From the NCBI GenBank assembly GCA_000969725.1, contig JXSR01S063446.1: 25,979 nucleotides of DNA. The stretch is one strand, 5' to 3'. A program made the position numbers and the translations under genes. The notes beneath the pieces were generated by a model. That model had not been told where the DNA came from and did no database searches. It saw only the letters and a program-made list of their open reading frames with translations. The DNA comes from Ophiothrix spiculata (Eukaryota > Echinodermata > Ophiuroidea > Amphilepidida > Ophiotrichidae). Of this stretch, positions 10,801 to 22,800 are shown in pieces (within the stretch, counting starts at the first letter, position 1; each line of letters opens with the position of its first letter).

Positions 10801-13800
10801 AAAATTCAATGATATCTTCTAATGTAAACAAAACCATTGAAAATTGTAGCTCCCTATGTCAGAAGACAGGCACATCAAGTATACTGTGCACGTACATGTG
10901 TGCCGGTATACCGGCTTGTTGTGTTCAAAGGGTTAACGCTGTGTATACATGTACATCTGTCCCACAATTAGATATGGAATAGGGTTCATCTTTACTACCA
11001 GATAGCACTTGTCTTTAGCATTCAGGAAGCCACACATATTACGCTTTAATAGAGCAAACACAAATAAAAACAAAGACATGCATATGTGTAACCTCAAACA
11101 ACTCTAATGATGAAAGAACACTTTGATTTTCATGCAAGCTTTAGAACTACACAGCATTCGTGGATAAGGACAGGAATTTGGCAACATCTAGCTCGAGGCA
11201 TGTCATGATTTGTCTACCTTATCTTCAATTGGGGTGAATTTCCTTGCTTGTGCTATTACTCTTTTCTCATATTCTAACTTGTTCTGACTGTGAGTAAAAG
11301 AGAAGAGGGAAAACACAGTTTGAGAAAGGAAGAACAAAGTATATAACACACATTGAATTTGAAGCCAGTTTGTGTTCTTCAGGCCAAGACCTAGAGTTTG
11401 TATGGGTTTACACTATGCTACATAGAATTGTTCCAGGGTGATGATTACAAGGTGAAAATCAAATTAAGATAAAATATTATGCAACTTTGATCACCCATAT
11501 TGCTTTTAAATCTACTCCTACCTCAAAAAAAGTTTACACTATCTTCACTGAAATGTTTCAGGATGAAAATTTACCATTTAAAAATCACATTAAGAGAAAA
11601 AATTCTATCGGCCATATTGTTTTTAAATCTACATGTACACATGTACTCCTACCTCAAAAAATGTCATATTTAGATTGGAAAGGATGTTAAAAATGTGTAC
11701 TTTTAACATGGTAGTGTGAAGAGTGCTCCTCATGTTGTGTTGTTTTATAAGCAGGAATGCTCCATTAGGCACTCAAATTAGAGCAAACCGTCGAAGACTA
11801 ATTTTGCATATGATTTTCAATTTTTTCTTAAATTTATTCTTAAAAAACTTAAAAAAAGCATTTTCCTCTCTTTTTCTTTTTCTCCCCGCAGGCTTCTTGA
11901 CTTGCAAAATTAAAGCCCTCTCTACAGTCAGGGTTCCCAGCATTTAAGAAAACAAAATTCCCGACTTTTCCATGATGAAATCTCAAAATTCTCAAAATAC
12001 TGTCTTCAAAACACTTTTATTTATAACATACGAAGTCATGAAATCAACACAACTTTGTTTCTCTGGCGAATACTTTACTGCCCTGTGCAATGTGCAGGGC
12101 CGTGCCATTGAATATAGTCATCATAATAGTCAACTGGATATCCCGTCTTTACGTTGCGGCACCAGTTCTCAGCGAGTCCCGTTTAACTGTGACATGAAAT
12201 TTCTAAACGTTTAGTGATTTTGTAATATTTTCGTCAATGTGGCCTAATAGAAATACACATAATTAAAACGTATCCTAAATTTGTGTTTAGAATTCCCTCG
12301 TCCCTAAATCTAGTAGCTTCTAGTAAATCATGTCCTATGCCGCCTGAAAAAAGGTTACTTTTCAAATCCTACGACCACGCATGTGAAGAAGAACAGAGAC
12401 CTGACGCACAGGGAAATCAAGTCTGACAGACTACTTTCGATCTTTGGGTCAATCAAAATTCCCAAACTTTGCCCTGCTTTGAGGCATTTTTATCAAATTC
12501 CCTGACTTTTCCTTAACCCTAAAAGAGCCGGGGGGGGGAGGGGGCGGAATATCTAACTTTCAGGTCAATATACAGGGTGTCCCAAAAGTTATACGGGGTG
12601 TAACAAAAATATTTACGCATAAAAAGTGAACAATTTAGTTCCACTATAATTTCTTATTGCCTACAATAACTTGACAAAAACTAATATAGATGAACTAGGG
12701 ACACTCTAGTCTTCCAAAAAATGCAAACTTGTAATACAACATTATTTTGTCCAACAGTAATACAGGGCGGTCAAAACGCATTTAATGTCATATAATTTTT
12801 GTATATAAGTATGAGCTACCGTTAATAAGCATTTTATAACAAGTTTTAACATTTGTATCTGATTATTATTATCTTTTACATTGATAGAACAACATAAAGT
12901 GACAAAATTCTTAAAATGTTCATATATACAGGGTGGTCCAAATAAAACGTGCCATCGGTACTCAAATAATTATATTACCCAAACTGCCAATCTGCCACAA
13001 TGTGACAAAAAGTTTGTGTTTATGCTTGAATCATACTAGTGTTTATAGTTTGTTATCATTCATAATGTGTGACATTATGGGTGGTACGAAATGTATGTTT
13101 CTGATATACAGTGGCACATAGAAAAAGATAAAAATGGGCCTATTCAATTGTGTTACATACACCTAATATTACTTACAAGTAGATATCTTATTAAGTTTTG
13201 AAAGTTCAGGAAAAGTTGAATCTGAAAAGTCAGTACATGCAGAAATGGAACACATGATGTCCTATTGGTCCTCTATCTGAGACAAAATCAATCCAGATTT
13301 CTCCTGGTAAAGGTCATTTTGTCACAAAATTTGAATTTGTAGCCAATTTTGCACGAAAATTACTGCTTTTGCGTGAATTTTTTGACAGAAATTCCAACTT
13401 GGGAGAAGCTCAGGGGCTCAAATATAATTTATGAGACTCTCTTGTAGTGTTTATTTGTCAGATAATGGCAACAACTCATGAATTCAGGTGTGTTTTCTAT
13501 TGGTTCCTTCATTGTTTGTATACCATAATCATTCAAAATTGACGACTCAGGTGACAAATAAAGATTGAAAATTGACAATTTCGAACAAAATTCTGACTTT
13601 AAATGACGATATCTGGAAATAGGAAAGGTCTTCAAGGCTGATTTACCTGTCATTTTATGTGGAATTTAATAATGTTTAATATGATATCCAATAAATGACT
13701 TTTCTAGTAGACTAAGACATTAAGTGAATAGAAAAAGTAAGCTTAAGCATAATATCCTATGTTTTACTACATGTTGCTCCTTATTCTCCCGCTCCTTATT

Positions 13801-16800
13801 CTCCTCCACCCCTGACACCACGTCACTAAAACTGTGATCGCACAAAAAGTAAATATTGCAGACATATACTTTTAGGCACATATTTAGTGAGATAAATTAG
13901 CAACAGAATGAGACATTAACCAGCTCCATATGATATGTAGTTCTCTTGATACATTAAAAAATGTGACGATAAAATTGGAAAAATGTGACGCCTCCACCCT
14001 TTTCCTATGTACCAATTCACGGCGCGTAACCAGTAAGAACATGCCTAAGTATACTTTGACACACATTATTGATAAAAATTGCAACTTTTGCTCGAAAAAA
14101 TAGCGAAAAACCATGATTTTGGCGATTTTTGGTGAAATTCGTGTTTTTCGACGCGACATCACTTATGGCGTCACTGTGACGTCATACAAGGTCCGATTTC
14201 AATTTTTTGGTACCGATGATGGACTCGTGAAGGTCCTAGCTATCCACCAGTACCCTACATTCGTCAATCGGTTTCCGAGATCGGAAGGGGGGGCGGAATC
14301 CCCCCCCCCCCCCGGCTGTGAGGTGGGTTGAAAAAGCCTGGCTCTTTAAGGGTTAACTGGATAAAAATAAACTAACTATCCCTGATTTCCCTGATGGGCT
14401 GGGAACCCTGACAGTGCTGAAAAATCACAGAAATACTCTTCAAACCAAATGCTTTTACTTTTCTCTGAAGGAATGAAAATTCAAGAAACATGTGGTTAAA
14501 TTCTGGTTAAAATCATAATGCCTTGTACAGCTCCCCTCCCCATAACTTATACCTATATAATTTTAGAAACAAGGCAGTGTTCTAGATCTTTTCAAAAACT
14601 TTTATTATTTAACTGAATTCAATATCGAATAAAGACTTTTTCCAAAACTTTGGCAATTTGCACTAGTCAAATATTGCAAATTGGCTATAAATTTAAGCCA
14701 TTTAATATATATTCAGGTATGCCAAGAAAGTTTGTTTTTACATGTATACATAACCAAAGGTGAATTTACGAATACATAATACAAGGTAAAATAACTGATT
14801 GCAAGACAAAAATCAACCAACTTTGCCAACAAGCACCAACTTTGCCAGACAATTAGTAACCTACATTTTGTATATGTTCATGAGACAACTGAATTGTCCT
14901 GATTCAAGCATTGATGACCAAATATCTTCAATTAAGTTAATGTCTTTAGAGATATTTATAAGCATTTTAATATTAAGGCTTTATGAGGATGTCAAGAAAA
15001 AGGGATAATTTTAAAAAGGGATACCACATGATATTCCTTCAAATTAGTGCCAGATATGATGAACATACAGCTAACATTCAATCAATGATACTTAACATTT
15101 AAAACAAACAAACCAACATAAATGCATCACTATCACAACGGTTTGCGAACCACATATCAAATGTTGGGAGGTTTGTTCAGGATTTCAGTTGTAAAAGATA
15201 TTGCCTACAAATATACTGTCAATATGGGTCCTAAATTTGTATGCAATATATTCATAGGCTATATTCCAGTACTGCAATAAACTGTCTACGAATATATTGC
15301 CTACAAATTCAGGACACACATAGTGCAAAATATCATAATTTTCATCAAATCTAGTCCAAAATATTTTACTTACTTGCAGATGTTTCATCAGCTGACAGCT
15401 GACTTTGGGCCAAGTGAAAATAATTATTTGTTTTCGGTAACATGCTTTGAAAACATGGAGAAGGAAGGAAGGGAACAAATTTTATTTTAACAAAAAAATT
15501 TATGCTTTCAAAATATCGGATTGAAGGAAGGGAAAATATTTTATTTTATATATCAAAAAAAAACATTGCTTACAAAAACATCAGATATGTGCTTTTAAAC
15601 CCAATTGTTGGATGAAAGTTATTTCTAGCTCTGTTGAAAACATTAATTTTAAGTTTCTTTTAGAAGACTCTGATCTCACTGTATACATTTTCAGGATATC
15701 TGATTATATGAAAGACGGCGGGTGGACGTCATAAGTTTTCAAAATAATTGATGGAAGGAGGCCATCTCTCGACATGTACCGAGGGAAAACTGGTGGGGGG
15801 GGGTGAAGAAATATTTTATTTTTTCAGAAAAGTGATAAAATTTGCATTTTTCGGGTGCTTTTTTGGGTGAAGTGACGATCATCTGTGATTAGTTCTTGTT
15901 GACTGTTGCTTAGCAACAAGGTTGCCATGTGATAGCCCCTCTGCCTACAATTGCCGTATTGTCCCAGTCAATTATGTGGTTCTGATCTACAGCATGATCT
16001 GTGATAGCTGATTTGTGTATCACAGATTGTACTGAAGAAATCGTCCGGCAACAGTCAACAAGAACTAAACACAGAAGATCGTCCCTTAACCATCAGTGTT
16101 GATAAAGTCAGCTGACAAAACGTCCAGAAGTGGAATATATTGGACTTGATATGATGAAAACCATGATTTTATGTTTCAATAACAGTTCTGATGAATCTCT
16201 TCTAGAAATTACACATAGTGCAAGTTTGTTCAATGTGGGACCTTTTATATAGGTCACCATGTTTAATATGGTGACCTTTTATATAGGTCACCATATTAAA
16301 CATTCAGATTTGACCTCAACGACCTTCTGACCTAAAATGAGATTTTGTCCTCACCCTACTTGGACATATTCTGAGCCATTGGCAATCCTTGATGCAAGTT
16401 TAATTGATGTGTGGTTGAGGAGCTAATTCAGTAACCTAGAAATGACTGGATGATCTGGGATCAACTTTCTGAACATTTGAACCTATAAAATGATCTTTTG
16501 ACCCAGAATGACGTTGACCTGACCCTTCAACAATTATGCAGCACAAGCCTAATCTGCACCATTCAAGACTCAATTTCTGTCACAACAGGCCTTGTGGTTC
16601 TGAGTTACACCAAACATAACCAAATTACTACACACACCACACATACATACATTCAATACACATTATGTACAGACATAGTGACTGCATAGTCTTTTCTGAA
16701 CACTATGGTTCAGGAGAGATGAAAATTGAGATCATAAGGCACTCCCAATGAAAACCAGCATGTATAATAATGTATAAATTCACTGAATCAGGCATGAGAA

Positions 16801-19800
16801 TTTTGTGGAAAAAACAGGAAAACAGGCTAAAAATACATGAACATAAATTTGGCCACAATAAATGGATTCCTGTTTAATCATGAAGGTTCTCATGCCTGCT
16901 GAATACTATCTCATATCAGACCTGTCTCATATTTATCCATGCAGTATCAGAAAATACCATGATTTCTGTTTGTATCACATGCAATCATGGCTGAATGTTT
17001 GCAGGCATGAATGTGATACAATCTTCAGCCATAATGACTATACTCTATAAATCTTAAAGTATGCAACAAGTAGCCGATTAACACACAAAAACCAATATGA
17101 CCATTTTGGGAAGTAAATTAGTCCATGTTTCTCAAATCATAACAAGGTACCAAATCTTGCTGAATATTCAAATGAATTTATTTACAATGTTTGTCCATGT
17201 GTTATCAAAAAATTAGCCCAAAATGATTCAAAAATTACTAGGAATTCATGTAAGAATATATTAATACGCAGTGATTCGGCCTTAAACAATCCTAATCAAT
17301 CATTACTAGTCTCTTACACAATACAAAACCACCACTTCACAATGATGAAGAATACAAGAGACATGTTATGGATCTTGTAACAGAGTCTGATTTCTTGTTG
17401 CATACTTCAAGGTTTATAGAGTATATACTGCATGAGAATATACTGGTGACAATAAAGTTATCACTTGGTAAACATAAATAACAGCCAAACAAATCTGCAT
17501 TTGCAACTTGGATTAGCTTGCCAATGAAATATGGCATTCCCTATGTGAAAATGTGTCTCTTTTTTAATATTCACTTGTTTTTCTTAGACTTATGCACCAG
17601 ATTTATAATACTTGGCTTTCGACCAATAGGAATACCGGTACAAGAATTTATATCAGAGAAGCAATAAAGATAATTATCAGTATCCATATCAGGCTTTACA
17701 AAGGTGCAAAAATGCCAAGTAACAAGACCAGAAAGATTTGAATCACAACATGAGGACATAATACATATTCAACATTTGTGCTGAAATCCTGTTTTGAATA
17801 ATTGGGCAAAGTGCTGAATTCAGCATTAACTATTTTTAAAATACCGAGTAGTTATCATAGAACTTATTGGCATTACATATGAAAAGTTTTATTGAACATG
17901 GTTTCCACAATACTGTATTGTGACATTGATATAACAGTAAGAAGCAGCAGCGACTGACAGTAAAAATGGCAGTCTACTAAATATAAGATTTGTATTGGAT
18001 ATGTATTTGGTAAATATTTGAATCTGGTCATTTTGACACTTACTGTTAACAGCTGCAACATTTCATATCTTATCTGGGATGCATTCTCAAGCCAATTGAT
18101 GATCAGGGGAGCTTTTCTGTGTTGGCCAATGACTGGCTGGTACCTGAATCTAATCTCTTTGGAAGTTTATCAATAACTGATCGGTAATCCCCCACTAGGT
18201 TATGACCGAGCCCTCCCTTGTTAAGTCATGGTTACTCAGAGTTGGCATATATGGCTTTTAATACCCCATTCATGCTATTTATGTTTGTTTCCAAGATGAT
18301 TACATCCTTGGTATCAATGGTATGCTTGATGGAATTAAGACATTGAAAAATTGTGGAATTGCCACAACCTGTACTTGGCCTACAGTGTTGGTCAGAGTCT
18401 GTCAAACTTCCAAAGAGACTAGTTTTAAGTACCTCGACCTGTGACGTCACCAGCCGGTCACAGGACAACACAGGAAAGCCCCCAGATTATCAGTTGGCTT
18501 GAGGATGCATCTCAGATAAAATGTAAATGTTGCCACATATAAAGTAAGTGTCCAGGTGACCAGTTTCAAATATTTAGCTACCTGGAAGAATCAAAATTTT
18601 CACAAATGTATGCACTGGATATGGTTTCAGATAGACAAGTGAATTCAATCCAAATGTTAACAAAATGAGTTTGTGTCATAAACAACAAGATGATCAGTAC
18701 AAGTGCTAGCACACAAACATGTCAAGCACACTTTACTGATGTCATCATGATGTTTAGACTTTACAACATTAAGTCTGATACCAGGTAAAATGTTGAAGAA
18801 TTTGTAAAATAATCAAAGACAAGACACATAAAATGTTCCAATCATTTGATTGGACAGAACTAGATCACATAACATAAAACATTTCAATGATATCTGACAT
18901 TGTATCTAAAATTCACATTAAAAGACATTAACTTAAGAGGTATATAGCATCTTTTGGGGGGAACTTATAATACTTTACTACTTTATTACTTTTAAAAATT
19001 ATATAGAAATTGTATTTATATGTGATGGCTCACCCCGAAAGGGGGACTTTGCAGATGATATCAATTTTGATTTTGTCATTTCATCTGCAGCAACATTTTC
19101 TAAGCTTTAAAATGACACCTTGCTTGTTAAAATTGATCAAGGCGATCAAATTTTACAACAGAAAATCTGCTGGAAATTCTTATTATTTTCTTTATTTTTT
19201 GCTGCCCATTTTCACCTGTTTCTTGAAAAGTGTTCTGTCGCAAAGTCCCCCTATCTGGGGTGAGTCATCACATATGTGTTACATAAAACAAACAATTTCC
19301 TTTTATTATATTTGAGGAATGGTGCAAAATATCCGTCCTCAGTGGCTGGAGACCACAAGTCTACTGTTGCCTTTAGGCTCGGACAATTTAGTAAGCTTAA
19401 TGGGTCTCCTGTCACCTTGGGCCAATATTTTGTACCATTGCCCTCAAGCAGTAAATATTTGTAAAATAATAATAATAATATTGATAAGCTTTCTATGGGA
19501 TACATGAATGCATTGCTCTTGACTGGGGCCAATTATTTTGATTTGCACAACTGTCATAAATCAAGAAACATTCATGCATCGCATTCAAAGCCATTCAATA
19601 TCTTGTCAATACTACCTGCCATTGCGATTGATCACCTTACCAAGACGTCAGTTCGTTGTGTGAGTGCAAGAGAGTCGTATCTGCAACGGCTGCGCTAAGT
19701 TATATTTATTTTATGCCCTGTCACAAGAATGTGAAAAATCGCTCAAAAATTCTCTGTCTTATGTCAGTGGTTCTTGAATGGTTCCATTTTGAAGAACCAT

Positions 19801-22800
19801 TTCAAACACCACTGACCCAAGACTGGAGATTAAAAAGTGTGCAATCCAAATTGATGACAAATGGCAGCTATTGCAGATACGACTTTCTTGCACTCACATA
19901 ACAAATTTTGACAAGATACTTACGTGTAGATTGTGTATGCTTCTGCTTGTGCTGGATCTCTGATGTTGGGATCATTTAATAAGTCTTGTATTCCTAGTAG
20001 AATCTGAAAGTCAACAAACCGCACACATTACACAGTGTATGTGAGAAACGACTATAATAGTCTGGTCTTCAGATCAAGACTGATAAAATCAAACAAGCTG
20101 CAACACCATATTAAGGGCCCATCTCAAAACTCAACCAGCAGTTGCCTGCTGGTTCAACAAACAATAGCCAACCGCCAAAAACCGCCGGTTGAGTTTTGAA
20201 GCAGCCCCTTAAAGGGGCATTGGACAACTTCAGCATCATTCCCAAACTTTGACCCAAGCATTTTGAGATTTTTGCATCATTTGAAGTATTAACAGTAAAA
20301 ATGAAAGTATACAAAGTCTCATTGTCAAATTCAAACCCAACATATCAAAATATTTAGATATTCTTTTATTTTTAATTATCGTTGTCGACAACAATAAAAA
20401 CTGCCCTCTATAGTTGAATTTTTAAAATTGGGACTTTTCAGGAGATCTAATACAAATTCCAAATTTCTGCTGATGTATCTGCAATCTATGATGTGAAAGG
20501 AACATTTACAAACAAATCATTGGCTCTTTCTTGATAGGCAGCATCAATAAATATGTTTGAAGAATAGCCTCATACCCAAGATCAACAAACAAAATAAAAT
20601 TCACATTTTTGACTTTTCTGAAGGTTTTAATCAAATTTTGTCAGATATCTGGTAATTGACTGTTATTTTCTAACATATGAAATGTAAATCATCTACAAAT
20701 AAAATTTCAATTTCCAATGCCCCTTTAACTAGCTTAAGTGTGGATTCAAAGTCTGAAAACAGGCACTGTTTGACTTCACCACCACAATACCAATCTACAG
20801 CCAGCATACATAGCTGACCAAAATAGACCAAAAACTGTATTTTCAAGATCCAATTAATGAGACGACCAATGATTTCCAATATGGCTCACTACATGTAACA
20901 TTTGTATAATTCAAAAGCTAATGTCACAATCTGATATAAATATTTTTCAAATTATTGCACACTGGGCCATTGCCACTGTATGCAGTGCAGTGAAAATTTT
21001 CAGAACCCACCTTTTTAGGAATTTCATAAACGTTTTCATTCTTTTGGGCTACCTTGGTTCATTGATTAAGACTAGCTCAGCAACCAATGTAGAATACATA
21101 ATTGACGACAACATCAGTGTTCGAAATAAGGGTTTTTACATGCACAAATGCATGTAAAATTTGCTTAAAGCATGTACGTTTTTGCATGTGCATGAATTTT
21201 TGTGTGTTTTTCAGTCCATTTTTGATTAATTGTCTCATTGCTGCATGTAAGTTTTATTTTTATTTTGACCACTCCAAAATCATCTGATCTCTAATATATG
21301 CTCATTCTGATTTTTGTAGACTCACCTTTTCAAAGCATGGAGAGCATACAGTGATTGCCATTACATTACATGCATGTTTACCTGTTTAATTGTGATTGCC
21401 GGCCTCCAGTCTTTTTCTTCATCCAATAATGATAAACATACTGTGCCTGATGGATACACATTGGGGTGAAATAATGGAGGTTCAAATTTACCTGGAAGGA
21501 ATGGAAGCAAGATCACGGTGTGTTACTTATAATAATTTTATATTGGGTGTAAAATTGCAAATGCTCATCAAGTGTCTTACCCTGGGGTCATCTAATTTTC
21601 AATCCCCATGTATACTTTATATTCTTGAGTACTGATTGGCTAGATAGCACAAGGAGTGTATGAATCAATTAATGTCATTCCTTGCTTGTCTTTTGGTGGA
21701 TGTACGAATAACTCGCCAGGCGAGACGTTTTGAAGATTAACTTCCAGCATAAAGCAAATGCTCATCATACAAAACAACATTCATGTTATTTTCTTTAGAT
21801 TCTTTCTTTATTGATTTTTTAAAAAGCTTCAGATTTGAGCTAGCCAATTAACAAAAAAAACATACTTACATTTTGGAGGTGTTGAAGGATAGTCATCTTT
21901 AAAAATCATTCGTAATTTATAAAGACCTCCTTCCCAGGGTGTCTGAAATGGATAAGGAATAAAAATCATCATTCGTACATAGGTATGGAGACACTGGGTG
22001 ACTGCCAGAAGGAAATTGGGGAAAATAAATGATTTTTTTTAAATGCATGTTTCCAGTAGCTCTGAAAATTTGGATTGATATTTATATATGTTTCAACAAC
22101 TCACTGTATCTCTTTATACAGGAGCGTACCGTTGTTGATTCGTGATGAATCCACAGTTGATATTCAAATTAGCCCGTCACGCACAGCACGGCGTTTACAA
22201 AAGTGCATTTATGCAGTACACAAACGTCGGCGCACTGATCAGCTTTGATCATCGCGCGTCAGGCAGGCACTTAAATATAGTACGTGCAAAAGCCAGGTGA
22301 TTGGGAAAAATTGATGTAACTTCAAAGCAGCAAACATTCACAAATTAGCACTTTGCTTCAGATATGCTAAATATTTTTATGAAGATGAGTAGGCCTATCT
22401 GTTATTTGAAAACATTTAGAATTTATTTCATATGTTTTCAGGAAGATTTTCTTTGTTGAAAGGTATTCAAACATGCCACAGAGTTGTTCATCGCAAATCA
22501 ACAACTCTGCATCCGCTGCATTGGCGTATTGTTGATTCGCCATGAACAACTCTGTGGCGTGTTTGAATACCTAATTCTGTATGCTTTTGCATTGATTAGG
22601 CAAAAGAAGGGATTTTGATCAACTTTTATGTTTGCCAAACTTGGTTTGAGAGTGAAACAAAATCCACACACTGCCTATGCATTCAGTGAAGATTTGTGTC
22701 ATCTTCCTAGCTACCGAACAATTTCTGAACAAATCTGGAGGTACAATAAATCTGCTCCATTCATGAGCAAAAACAAAAAGGTGGTTAGCACTGATTCTCC

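Noticed and set aside
13884-14331. Overlapping frames of 92 and 72 codons inside the piggyBac-like element as a transposase remnant
   Set aside because: No DDD motif, zinc-binding tail or other transposase signature is visible in either frame.
18232-18471. 79-codon minus-strand frame inside the long foldback
   Set aside because: It lies in the arms and loop of an inverted repeat and has no recognisable domain.
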